From assembly GCA_964649725.1 (NCBI GenBank), contig CAZYTM010000005.1:124001-188000 (forward strand): a stretch of 64,000 bases of DNA, given 5' to 3'. A program made the translations under genes and the position numbers. The DNA comes from CAZYTM01 sp964649725. GTDB taxonomy: Bacteria; Desulfobacterota; Desulfuromonadia; Geobacterales; Geobacteraceae. The notes beneath the pieces were generated by a model, which saw only the letters and a program-made list of their open reading frames with translations, was not told the DNA's origin and did not search any database. Shown here one piece after another: positions 16,652-24,834 of the stretch (position 1 is the stretch's first letter; each line of letters begins with the position of its first letter).

Positions 16652-17746
16652 ATGGCAAGAGGGATGAAGATCTGCATCAATACCGGCGGCGGTGATGCGC
16701 CGGGGCTGAACGCCGTCATCGAAGCGGTCACCATGGCCGCCTATACCAGACAGTGGGAGGTCTACGGCATCAAATGCGGTTACGCCGGGCTGCTCAACAC
16801 CGACGACATCATCCGCCTCACTCCAGAGTTGGTGGACGGCATCGCCAGCGTGGGGGGGACAATCCTTGGTACCACCAACAAGGGGAACCCGTTCCGGATG
16901 CCGGTGGCCAATGCAGCCGGCGAATGGGAGGAGCGTGACCTCTCCGACCGGGTGCTGGACAATTTCCGCCGGCTCCGCTTCGATGCCCTGGTAGCGGTCG
17001 GCGGCGACGGCAGCCTGGAGATCGCCCACCAGTTCGCGGCCAAGGGGATGCCGGTGGTCGGCGTACCAAAGACCATCGACAACGACATGGGCGGGACAGT
17101 TATCACCTTCGGCTTCGACACTGCGGTCAGCATAGCTACCGAGGCGATCGACCGGCTCCATTCCACCGCCAAGTCCCACGACCGGGTGATGGTAGTGGAG
17201 CTGATGGGGCGGAATGCCGGCTTCATCGCCCTGAACAGCGGCATCTCCGGCAATGCGGATGTGATCCTCATCCCGGAGATCCCCTTTGATATCGACAAGG
17301 TCTGCGACAAACTGATGGAGAACGAACTGCACGGCCGCAAATACGCTATCGTAGTGGCAGCCGAAGGGGCTGTCCCGGCCGGTGGTGACGTCATTGCCAA
17401 GAGTACCGGCGAAGTCGGCCGCCAACACCTGTTGCTCGGCGGAGTGGCCGAGTATGTCGCCCGGGAGATTACCCAGCGGACCGGTAAGGACTCCCGTTCC
17501 ATGGTGCTCGGGCACCTGCAGCGCGGCGGCTCCCCCACCACCTTCGACCGGCTGCTGTCGCTCCGCTTCGGTGCCGCTGCGGTGCGGGCCATCGAGCAGG
17601 GGAAATTCGACCATATGGTGGCACTGCATTCGCCGGACATCGTCTTTGTCCCGTTGGCCGAGGCGTTGGGGATCCAGAAACGGGTCCGGGCCGATGGCGA
17701 TACGGTACTAACCGCCCGTGACCTCGGTATCTGCTTCGGCGATTAG
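16652..17746 (+). CDS. pfkA: 6-phosphofructokinase (possibly mixed-substrate type)
   Basis: The enzyme phosphorylates fructose 6-phosphate in glycolysis. The 364-residue protein has TGGGDAPG at 11-18, GGDGS at 117-121 and PKTIDND at 139-145. GGDGS is the form seen in ATP-dependent enzymes, while Lys in PKTIDND is usual in pyrophosphate-dependent ones; ATP enzymes such as that of E. coli have Gly there. This mixture is typical of the group III non-allosteric family, so the phosphoryl donor cannot be read from sequence alone. CTGGAGGTG precedes the ATG. It is monocistronic, with its own upstream region. Confidence 0.9.
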   Translation: MARGMKICINTGGGDAPGLNAVIEAVTMAAYTRQWEVYGIKCGYAGLLNTDDIIRLTPELVDGIASVGGTILGTTNKGNPFRMPVANAAGEWEERDLSDRVLDNFRRLRFDALVAVGGDGSLEIAHQFAAKGMPVVGVPKTIDNDMGGTVITFGFDTAVSIATEAIDRLHSTAKSHDRVMVVELMGRNAGFIALNSGISGNADVILIPEIPFDIDKVCDKLMENELHGRKYAIVVAAEGAVPAGGDVIAKSTGEVGRQHLLLGGVAEYVAREITQRTGKDSRSMVLGHLQRGGSPTTFDRLLSLRFGAAAVRAIEQGKFDHMVALHSPDIVFVPLAEALGIQKRVRADGDTVLTARDLGICFGD

Positions 17747-17762
17747 TAGTCCGGAGAAAGTT

Positions 17763-17795
17763 GCGGCCCTGGCGGATACTATCCGTCAGGGCCGC
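17763..17795. other. Long hairpin between convergent pfkA and dsbC-like gene
   Basis: A 14-base stem with one G-T pair (GCGGCCCTGGCGGA at 17763-17776 with its complement at 17782-17795) lies between the two convergent stops. No T-run follows on either strand, so it may act as an mRNA 3' end or as a weak bidirectional terminator. Confidence 0.55.
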
Positions 17796-17827
17796 TATGA
17801 ATTATTGCAGATCTCCAGCCAGAAGCT

Positions 17828-18619
17828 CTACCGTTTGCGGTTCTCCTCGATCAGCTTCAGCAGATGGTCCTTCTCCGCAGTGCCAAAAAAGACCCTCCCA
17901 TTTTCAAACACTATGGTCGGTACCGAGCGGATGGAAGCTTTCCTGCCAACAGTCAGATTCCGCTCCACCCCTTTTTTCCCCTGGATGCAGGAAGCGCCGG
18001 CGACCGGCTGCCCGGCATAGGAGGCTTCCAGCTGCGCCAGAGAATTATTGCAGAGAATCGTCGTAGCCGAGGCGACCGACTTGGGCCCGAGCATCGGATA
18101 GAGCACCAGCTGGAAAGCGATATCGTTCCGCTGCTTGACAATCTGTTTGAGTACGCCATGCAGCTTGACACAGAATGAGCAATGCGGATCGGTCAGGACC
18201 GTGATGCGCCGGCCGGCCTTTGGATTGCCGATCAGAAATGCTTCACTATAGGCAAATTCGGCGACATTCACCTTGATGGTCCGCTCCACCGCCTCCTTGG
18301 TCAGGTTCTCCTGACCCTTGACCCGGACGATATCACCCAGCAGCAGATGCTGCTTGCCGAAATCGATGTAAAAAATCTGTTTCCCCTGCTCCCTTTCCGT
18401 AAGCACCTGCCAGAGACCTTTGGCCGGCGCAATCTTTATATCGAGCACAGCCAGTTTACCCTGTGAAGCAAGCAGCTGCTTCGCCTCCTTCTCGGAAAGG
18501 GTGTGGCATTGCCCGCAATCATGCCCGCAACCCTGCTGCATCGCTGCCGCAGAAATCTGTGGGGCTGCCAGGCCAAGAACAACTGCACCGATGAACAGCC
18601 GCAACATTATCCCTTGCAT
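17828..18619 (-). CDS. DsbC-like thiol:disulfide protein with N-terminal CxxCH motif
   Basis: I take ATG 18619 (GAAAGGGA upstream), giving 263 residues with a signal peptide ending near AAPQISAAA. The C-terminal thioredoxin-fold domain has the redox motif CSFC at 147-150 and the cis-Pro loop SVPTIVFENG, as in DsbC/DsbG isomerases. Unusually, the mature N-terminus carries CGHDCGQCH at 31-39, whose CGQCH is a possible haem-attachment site. A long dimerisation-like region separates the two. It lies 28 bases after the GspC-like gene. Periplasmic redox function is fairly sure; haem binding is inference. Confidence 0.8.
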   Translation of the reverse strand: MQGIMLRLFIGAVVLGLAAPQISAAAMQQGCGHDCGQCHTLSEKEAKQLLASQGKLAVLDIKIAPAKGLWQVLTEREQGKQIFYIDFGKQHLLLGDIVRVKGQENLTKEAVERTIKVNVAEFAYSEAFLIGNPKAGRRITVLTDPHCSFCVKLHGVLKQIVKQRNDIAFQLVLYPMLGPKSVASATTILCNNSLAQLEASYAGQPVAGASCIQGKKGVERNLTVGRKASIRSVPTIVFENGRVFFGTAEKDHLLKLIEENRKR

Positions 18620-18647
18620 ATATTTGGTCCCTTTCTTCAGCAAAGAT

Positions 18648-19592
18648 TTACTGTAAATCATAATAGTAGGTGAATGGCTGACCATTCCTCAGCAGGTCGA
18701 CTTTGATCCGGCCGGAGCCTGCTCCCTGGAAAGAATGTCGCACACTCTCCCGGGAATTGATCTGGTTATTGTTGATCCTGAGCAGCAGATCTCCATCCTG
18801 GAGGCCGATCTGACCAAAGAGACCGTCCGGATTTATGCCGCTTACCGTCATGCCGCTTCCGGCACTATCGCTTACCGGTCGCAATTGTATATCATTAAGG
18901 AGTTGACCATCCTTGTCGAGCTCTCTGTTAAAGCTCTTCCTTTCGACCAGCTGCTTCTTGCCGACCCCGCCAAGAGCCATTTTCTGCATGTCCCCAAGCA
19001 TATTATCCATCGGCATCGATTGCGCCGCGGGTGGTGTCGAGACCTCAGCCGGCTTAGCTGCTGCGCTTTCCACCCTCCCTCTGGACGGTTCTGCCGGCAA
19101 AACAGAGGCAACTGACTGGCCGACTGTCAAGGAGACGATATTGCCGTCACACTCTATCTCCACCCTCTCCCTGCCGACCCGCAGCAACTTCCCCAGGCCG
19201 AACACCGACTCTCCCGGCCGGAACATCCCCTCGATTCGGCTCTTCTCCTGGCGGATCAGGGCAAAGGTCTCCCGCACACTCCCTCGTGATGTACCGAGCA
19301 GCACCAGTTCGGTCGAGACGGCTCTACCACTTTGCACAGTACTATTCTTTGCAGCTGCCGCAGTTGATTCCTGCCTGGTACTCACTGCCAGAGCTGACTG
19401 ATCACGCTCCTGTGCAGAAACCGGCGAGAGAGGGGACTGCGCAATGCGGGTAGCCAGGGCGGCATTTGCAGCAGAGTCCTGAGGAGCAGGTTTATCCACT
19501 CTCTTGCCGCGCATCACTCCTGCCACAATAATGCCTGTAATGACCATTGCTGCCAGGACAAAAAGCAGCCTGAATCGGGTACTTTTATTCAT
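18648..19592 (-). CDS. GspC-like PDZ protein without other type II secretion genes nearby
   Basis: From ATG 19592 the 314-residue protein has a membrane anchor at about residues 9-27, an Ala/Gln-rich linker, a homology region with VLLGTSRG and GESVFGLGKLLRVGRERVEI near the middle, and a C-terminal PDZ domain (about 225-312) with GLFGQIGLQDGDLLLRINN. This order is that of GspC, the inner-membrane link to the secretin in type II secretion. No other gsp gene is in the window. The ribosome site GAGGAGG is about 15 bases from the ATG, so the start is uncertain. Confidence 0.75.
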   Translation of the reverse strand: MNKSTRFRLLFVLAAMVITGIIVAGVMRGKRVDKPAPQDSAANAALATRIAQSPLSPVSAQERDQSALAVSTRQESTAAAAKNSTVQSGRAVSTELVLLGTSRGSVRETFALIRQEKSRIEGMFRPGESVFGLGKLLRVGRERVEIECDGNIVSLTVGQSVASVLPAEPSRGRVESAAAKPAEVSTPPAAQSMPMDNMLGDMQKMALGGVGKKQLVERKSFNRELDKDGQLLNDIQLRPVSDSAGSGMTVSGINPDGLFGQIGLQDGDLLLRINNNQINSRESVRHSFQGAGSGRIKVDLLRNGQPFTYYYDLQ

Positions 19593-19660
19593 CACAGGTC
19601 GCGTGCCCTCCTCTGCAGAGCAAACCGGCAAAGCCAATGCAAGATGCTGGTCAATCAAGT

Positions 19661-19687
19661 AAAAAGGCCTGCTAGATGCAGGCCTTT
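19661..19687 (-). terminator. Rho-independent terminator after the Cys-rich lipoprotein gene
   Basis: The stem AAAGGCCTGC (19663-19672) pairs perfectly with GCAGGCCTTT (19678-19687) over a five-base loop. On the minus strand it is followed by a run of T residues, so it isolates the lipoprotein gene from the gspC-like gene. Confidence 0.88.
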
Positions 19688-19732
19688 CTGGGCAAAGTCA
19701 AAAACTTGCTGCCACTTTTTATAGCAGATTCT

Positions 19733-20014
19733 TTAGATGCAGGCGTTTGCCACAGTCTGTGCGGCACTGTTGCAGTTTGTACCGTTGCAGTTATATGTCG
19801 TGCCATTGGCCACATAGTAACATTGGGTGGATGAACAGCAGGCCCTTAGTGTCGGGCAACGCGAAGTATAAGAGGAAGAGACACAAGAGGTTGTCCCGCC
19901 TGTGGCCGCAGGAGTCCCGAACACATCACTCCCTGTGCTGCCGCATGCCGCTAGCATGGCAGTACCAATTACTGCTGCAAACAGAAGTGCTACTTTAGTT
20001 ACCTGATTCTTCAT
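19733..20014 (-). CDS. Small cysteine-rich lipoprotein
   Basis: The 93-residue product starts at ATG 20014 behind AGGAGGGTGG. A basic N-terminus and hydrophobic stretch end in the lipobox LAAC near residue 24, so it should be lipid-anchored. The mature part is rich in Ser/Thr/Asn and contains nine further Cys (for example CPTLRACCSSTQC and YNCNGTNC), suggesting a disulfide-knotted extracytoplasmic protein. No CxxCH motif is present. It has its own terminator and an AT-rich upstream region, so it is a free-standing unit. I do not recognise the family. Confidence 0.72.
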   Translation of the reverse strand: MKNQVTKVALLFAAVIGTAMLAACGSTGSDVFGTPAATGGTTSCVSSSYTSRCPTLRACCSSTQCYYVANGTTYNCNGTNCNSAAQTVANACI

Positions 20015-20264
20015 GATTTCCACCCTCCTTTTGTTTTATTCATGAACTTATGCTTGCCGGCAGTAATGCTAAACTCCCCACCACTCAACCCATTGCAAAC
20101 AAAACATGATTATATTGTGTCAAAAATATACCTCTTAATTGTTAAAGTCAACAATATTCCAGATAGAATAATTTAACTAAATATTTCTCAAACCTTTAAT
20201 GAAAGCCTATCGGCGACAGTATACATCTCAAGCAGAATGCACCTGGATGTAGGGTATAATCACA

Positions 20265-21434
20265 TTACCCAGATTTCAAGCTCTCCAGACATCGGAAATA
20301 CTCGCTCCGGCACCAGTTCTCCACCTCCACCATCGCCTGGAAAGCCTCGGCAAAACCATCCCTACCTATGGTGAAGACGCCATGGCCATAGACCATAGCC
20401 CGACCAGCCTCGCCGATAACCGGCGGCACCCGTTTGGCCAACCCTCCGGCACCGATCTCGCCTGCCACTACCGGGGTCCCCCCCATTATTCTGACCTTTT
20501 CACAATCTTTCCAGCAGTCACTGATCGGGCAGTCGACCGCCTCGCACTCCATGCTCATCACCACAGCAAACTTCGGGTGGCCATGGAGTATCACCTTCGC
20601 TTCACTCATCTCGTAGATACGCCGGTGCGCCAGCAGTTCACTGGAGGCGGTGATGCCGGTGGTACTGGAGTTGTCCATCGGTACCGGGTCGACACAACCG
20701 GCCAGTTCGTCAAGGCTCGCTGCGGTCTGGGAGATATAGATCAGTTCACCGCAGCGGCAGGAGATGTTGCCAAAGAAGGAGTCGACCAGACCCCGCTCTA
20801 CAGTGTAGCGGCCAACCCTGTTCAGTTCAGCGAGAATAGTCTCAGGCTCGGTCAACGGCCCGGGGTGGAAGTCGAGGCCGGCAGCGGTCAGAGGTCTCAG
20901 CCAGTCGTTACGGAATGCCTGGAAAGCAGCTTCTTCACCAGGGAGGATGAACCCCTGCCGGAGGATATCCTGCAGGTATTTGACAAAGGTGGCATGGAAC
21001 ACCGACGAGTAGTTGATATAGGCCTGTTCGATGGTGACTGCGCCGCTAGCGACAATGCCGACCCCCTCCACCACTACCCCTTTGCGGTTCCCCAGCAGGC
21101 GGGCCAGAAGCGGCGCCGGGTCGGCCGGCAGGTCAGCCTTCCGGACAACAGGGATGTCGTGCAGAAATGTCCTGGTCTCGGTATCACGCGGCACAATGGC
21201 ATCATATTCGGCAGCTCCACGCTGAATCAGTAGATCGGCAAAGGGGAGCGACGGCCGCGCCGCCACCAGGCCAAGACAGTTAAGCCGGCTCAGGGTGGCA
21301 CCGGCCAGCGCCGCCATAGCAGGGGCACCATCGGTCAGCAGTATGTCGTCCTGGGCAGCAAAGGCAATCGCATCAGGGAGTGCGGCCCTGTCACTCACCA
21401 GTTTGGCGGTATATTTGATTATCTGGTCTCTCAT
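20265..21434 (-). CDS. Class II aldolase/adducin family protein
   Basis: The 389-residue protein has a canonical class II aldolase domain in its second half. It shows VDSFFGNISCRC, then TTGITASSELLAHRRIYE and the zinc-binding HGHPKF, with a later VYGHGVFTIG that supplies another His. The first half (about residues 1-170) also has aldolase-II-like pieces (VVVEGVGIVASGAVTIEQAYINYSS) but lacks the metal His set, so it may be a degenerate duplicate domain. Its ATG overlaps the stop of the aldehyde oxidoreductase gene by four bases, implying that an aldehyde product or substrate links the two. Confidence 0.8.
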   Translation of the reverse strand: MRDQIIKYTAKLVSDRAALPDAIAFAAQDDILLTDGAPAMAALAGATLSRLNCLGLVAARPSLPFADLLIQRGAAEYDAIVPRDTETRTFLHDIPVVRKADLPADPAPLLARLLGNRKGVVVEGVGIVASGAVTIEQAYINYSSVFHATFVKYLQDILRQGFILPGEEAAFQAFRNDWLRPLTAAGLDFHPGPLTEPETILAELNRVGRYTVERGLVDSFFGNISCRCGELIYISQTAASLDELAGCVDPVPMDNSSTTGITASSELLAHRRIYEMSEAKVILHGHPKFAVVMSMECEAVDCPISDCWKDCEKVRIMGGTPVVAGEIGAGGLAKRVPPVIGEAGRAMVYGHGVFTIGRDGFAEAFQAMVEVENWCRSEYFRCLESLKSG

Positions 21435-23173
21435 GGCTGCTGCTCAAGATAGGTTTGGTCACGAAAGCGCCCCTCAGCAGTCAGTCCACGCATCCGGTAA
21501 TATTTCTGCAACTCCTCAGCGAAACGATTACGATCCAGCGGGGGGATGTTGATCCCCTCGCCGCTCGACCCGGGTTCATTGTAGAACCTTTCCGGCAGTT
21601 GGTCATCAGCACTGCTGAAGCCGTTGGCGCAGTTGTAGAAACGCTCGGTGAGATAAATCCTTTCCCCGATCTGTTTCAACGACTGAGGGGTGTAGTCGAT
21701 GCCGGTGGCTGCAGTAAGTAGTTCGGCATACTCTTCCAGAGTGGCACCGAAAAAGGAGAATTTGCAGGCGACCAGAGAGTCGATGGCTGCATTGCTGTCC
21801 TCGGCGATCTTGATGATACGGGCCTTGCCGGATAAGGAGAAGCGGTCGGTAGCGACCGGCTTGCGGAGTATCTCGTGGGAAATGGGATAGGCGCGCAGGT
21901 GGCAACCACCACGGTTGCTGGTACAGTATGCCAGCGCCATGCCATAGGCGCCGCGCGGGTCGTAGGCGGGCAGCTCCAGCCCCTTGACGCTCATGGAGAG
22001 CTCCGGCCGACCCAGCTCCTGCATCGCCCGCTGCGAGCCTAGCGCCAGTAGCTCGCCCACCTCGCCGCGGCTACAGGCGATATCCTGCAGCAGACCATCA
22101 ATCTCCTCTGCCACCGGGAAACGGCCGCGGGCCTCACCCCAGGCAGAGATGGTGGCAGCAGCAGTGATAGTGTCCAGCCCGAGGTGGTTGCAACAGGTAT
22201 TGGCACGGACAATGGCGGAGAGGCTGGCAATGCTGTTCAGGGCGCCGAAATGGGAGACCGTCTCGTACTCGGGGAGATGCTCACCCTGTGGGGTGCTCTT
22301 CTTGCACTGGATCGGACAGCCGTAACAGCCATCCTTTCTCGCCTGGAAACCGTTACGAATAGCTGGCCCGGAATAGTTACCCGAATCAGCAAAGACTGTC
22401 TGGCGGAAATTCTCGGTCGGGGCCATGCGCCGCTGCCGCATCAGATCGACCAGCGCCGGGGTGCCATACTCTGCGATGCCGAGCTCACCAAAGATGACCG
22501 GTGAAGCGCGAAAGAGGCGCATCACATCCTGACGGGCATGCTCGAAACGCTCCCCGTCCTTGAGTAGGGTCTTTCCTTCGCCATTGACAACTATCGCCTT
22601 GAGCTTTTTCCCCCCCATTACCGCGCCAAGGCCACCTCGACCGACCGAATTCCCTTCCCCCATCATGATATTGGCATAGAGGACCCCGTTCTCCCCGGCC
22701 GGGCCGATAGCTGCCACGCTGCCGCGCTCCTTGAGCGCTGACACGGTTGCCGGGACATCCTTGCCCCAGAGGGTATCGGCCGGCAGCAGTTCGACCGCTT
22801 CTCCGGCTATGGCAAGGACTGCCGGCCGAAGGCTCTTGCCAACGATGCATAAAGCATCCAGTCCGGCCGCCTTGAGCCTCCAGGCGAAACGACCACCTGC
22901 CGAACAGTCGTATATGGTGCTGGTCAATGGGGAGCGGGAGACTACCGCCAGCCTCGCAGCTGTTGGCGCCGGAGTGCCGCAGAGCGGGCCTACGGCGAAA
23001 AGGAGCGGCAGGTCCGGGTCGTCAGCTGCCAGGCGGTAATGGTCACGCATCAGCCGCACACCAAGACCCCTGCCACCAAGATAGGCGTGCAGAAGCTCCA
23101 CTGGCAGCCGCTCCCGCCAGCACCTGGCTGCGCTCAAGTCGACCATGAGAATGTTTCCGGTCCAGCCTTGCAT
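21431..23173 (-). CDS. aor: Tungsten-containing aldehyde:ferredoxin oxidoreductase
   Basis: The 580-residue protein begins WTGNILMVDLS and carries YLGGRGLG at 31-38, both signatures of the AOR N-terminal domain that holds the tungstopterin. GRGGLGAVMGGKKLKAI lies at 178-193. The [4Fe-4S] cluster ligands are C283, C286 and C290 (CYGCPIQC), with a fourth Cys in SLVACKF near residue 474. The enzyme would interconvert aldehydes and carboxylic acids with ferredoxin in the cytoplasm. It is translationally coupled to the class II aldolase. Length is a little below the archaeal enzymes (about 605). Confidence 0.92.
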   Translation of the reverse strand: MQGWTGNILMVDLSAARCWRERLPVELLHAYLGGRGLGVRLMRDHYRLAADDPDLPLLFAVGPLCGTPAPTAARLAVVSRSPLTSTIYDCSAGGRFAWRLKAAGLDALCIVGKSLRPAVLAIAGEAVELLPADTLWGKDVPATVSALKERGSVAAIGPAGENGVLYANIMMGEGNSVGRGGLGAVMGGKKLKAIVVNGEGKTLLKDGERFEHARQDVMRLFRASPVIFGELGIAEYGTPALVDLMRQRRMAPTENFRQTVFADSGNYSGPAIRNGFQARKDGCYGCPIQCKKSTPQGEHLPEYETVSHFGALNSIASLSAIVRANTCCNHLGLDTITAAATISAWGEARGRFPVAEEIDGLLQDIACSRGEVGELLALGSQRAMQELGRPELSMSVKGLELPAYDPRGAYGMALAYCTSNRGGCHLRAYPISHEILRKPVATDRFSLSGKARIIKIAEDSNAAIDSLVACKFSFFGATLEEYAELLTAATGIDYTPQSLKQIGERIYLTERFYNCANGFSSADDQLPERFYNEPGSSGEGINIPPLDRNRFAEELQKYYRMRGLTAEGRFRDQTYLEQQP

Positions 23174-23189
23174 ATCTCTCCCAACATCA

Positions 23190-23210
23190 AGGGCTGCCAG
23201 AAGCAGCCCT
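23190..23210 (-). terminator. Weak hairpin between manC and the AOR gene
   Basis: AGGGCTGC (23190-23197) pairs with GCAGCCCT (23203-23210) over a five-base loop. The minus strand after it is only mildly T-rich (TTGATGTTGG), so termination is partial at best. Confidence 0.4.
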
Positions 23211-23261
23211 GAACCTGCAAGTCATTTTATCCCACTACCGCTTTCGCAGTCAAGCTGCCTG

Positions 23262-24341
23262 TCAGAGATAGTCGTTCCGTTTCTGCGCAGCCAGCACCTC
23301 CACTACCTTCTTCACATCCTGAGCCCGCTCCTTGGAACAGACCAGCAGGGCGTCGTCACTGTCGACCACGATCAGATCCCAGACCCCTACCAGAGCCACC
23401 AGCTTGCCATTACCGTAAGCCAGACAGCCGCCGGAATCGATATTGATATCTCCGGCGACATTGATCAGCAGATTGTCTGCCGTGTCAGTAGGCAACACCT
23501 CCGGCAGGGCACTCCAACTGCCGACATCGCTCCAACCGAACTCGGCCGGCAGCAGCACCACTTTATTGGAGCGCTCCATAACCCCGTAGTCGATCGATTC
23601 AGCGATGATTTCGGCATATATCTGCTCTATCTGGCCATAGAGGTCCCCCAGTTCCCAGATATCGTCGGCAAAGGTCAGCTTCGCCAGCGACCTGGTCAAC
23701 TGCGGCATATGGGCAAGTATTTCATCCAGGATGACATCGGCCCGCCAGATGAACATACCGCTGTTCCAGTAAAATGTTCCTGCCTCCAGGTATTCCAACG
23801 CTTTTTCCAGGGGGGGCTTTTCAACGAAGCGCTTGACCGGATATGGGCCGCTGCCGCGAAATTCCCGCTCTGCTTCGATGTAGCCATAGCCGGTCTCCGG
23901 CCTGGTCGGGACAATCCCCATGGAGACCAGGTAGCCATTGTAGGCCGCCTCCTTCCCCCGCAGGATGGTCGCCTGGAACTCCTTTTCGTCGGTTATATAA
24001 TGGTCAGCCGGCAGGACCAGCATCAGACCGTCCGGATCGTAACGGGCGATGATCGAGGCAGCCAGGCCGATGGCCGGAGCAGTATTTCGCCCCACCGGCT
24101 CCTCGATGATATCGAGCTTGACGCTACGTTGATACTCCTTAAGCTGTCGGTGCGTCTCATCAGCCTGTAGGGTATTGGTCACGATCAGAATCCGTTTCGG
24201 TTTTAGCGGCAGGACCCGATCGACGGTCCGCTGCAGCATCGACCGGCCACCAATCACCGACATCAGCTGCTTCGGGTTTTTCTGCCTGGAGAGAGGCCAG
24301 AAGCGGGTGCCTGAACCTCCAGCTAAAATGACGACATACAT
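23262..24341 (-). CDS. manC: Mannose-1-phosphate guanylyltransferase (GDP-mannose pyrophosphorylase domain)
   Basis: The enzyme makes GDP-mannose from GTP and mannose 1-phosphate. From ATG 24341 (GAAGGAGA upstream) it has 359 residues. GGSGTRFWPLSR is at 8-19, QTT-like QRTVDRV follows, VLPADHYI lies at about 110, and FVEKPPLEKA near 160. It lacks the C-terminal isomerase cupin found in the bifunctional type II enzymes; a separate cupin gene (24463-24834) lies just upstream and may supply that activity. Confidence 0.92.
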   Translation of the reverse strand: MYVVILAGGSGTRFWPLSRQKNPKQLMSVIGGRSMLQRTVDRVLPLKPKRILIVTNTLQADETHRQLKEYQRSVKLDIIEEPVGRNTAPAIGLAASIIARYDPDGLMLVLPADHYITDEKEFQATILRGKEAAYNGYLVSMGIVPTRPETGYGYIEAEREFRGSGPYPVKRFVEKPPLEKALEYLEAGTFYWNSGMFIWRADVILDEILAHMPQLTRSLAKLTFADDIWELGDLYGQIEQIYAEIIAESIDYGVMERSNKVVLLPAEFGWSDVGSWSALPEVLPTDTADNLLINVAGDINIDSGGCLAYGNGKLVALVGVWDLIVVDSDDALLVCSKERAQDVKKVVEVLAAQKRNDYL

Positions 24342-24462
24342 GGGATTCTCCTTCGGCAAAATATCTTGCGCGGGGAAGTGACCTAACTGACATTTAAATT
24401 ATAGCGGCTGGAGAGGAGAGAGCAAGCATTGCCAAAGATGGCGCAGCAGACCTCAGGGGGGG

Positions 24463-24834
24463 TCAGGCGAGGGTCTCCTCGTCATCTGCAAGGCGCTGGT
24501 AATCATCCTCAATCCTGACGATGTCGTCTTCTCCCAGATACTCACCGTTTTGCACCTCGATGATGACAAGCGGTATCAGACCAGGGTTCTCCAGGCGATG
24601 GAGACGACCTATCGGGATAAAGGTCGATTCGTTTACATTGACGATCTGCTCCTTGTCGCCGCAGATGACCCGCGCCGTCCCGGAGACGACGATCCAGTGT
24701 TCGCTGCGATGATGGTGCATCTGCAACGACAGCCGCTGACCCGGATTGACCTCGATCCGTTTGATCTTATAGTTCCTGTTCTCCTCCAGGACCGTGTAGG
24801 TCCCCCAGGGGCGCTCACCACGCTCTAAAGTCAT
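24463..24834 (-). CDS. Mannose-6-phosphate isomerase type II-like cupin
   Basis: The 123-residue cupin matches the C-terminal isomerase domain of bifunctional mannose isomerase/guanylyltransferase proteins. RPWGTYTVLEE is at 8-18, LSLQMHHHRSEHWIVVSGTA at 35-54 carries the metal His and Glu, and FIPIGRLHRLENPG lies near 92-105. It overlaps the rfbD stop by four bases and precedes manC, so it probably converts fructose 6-phosphate to mannose 6-phosphate for GDP-mannose synthesis. No phosphomannomutase is present in the window. Confidence 0.85.
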   Translation of the reverse strand: MTLERGERPWGTYTVLEENRNYKIKRIEVNPGQRLSLQMHHHRSEHWIVVSGTARVICGDKEQIVNVNESTFIPIGRLHRLENPGLIPLVIIEVQNGEYLGEDDIVRIEDDYQRLADDEETLA

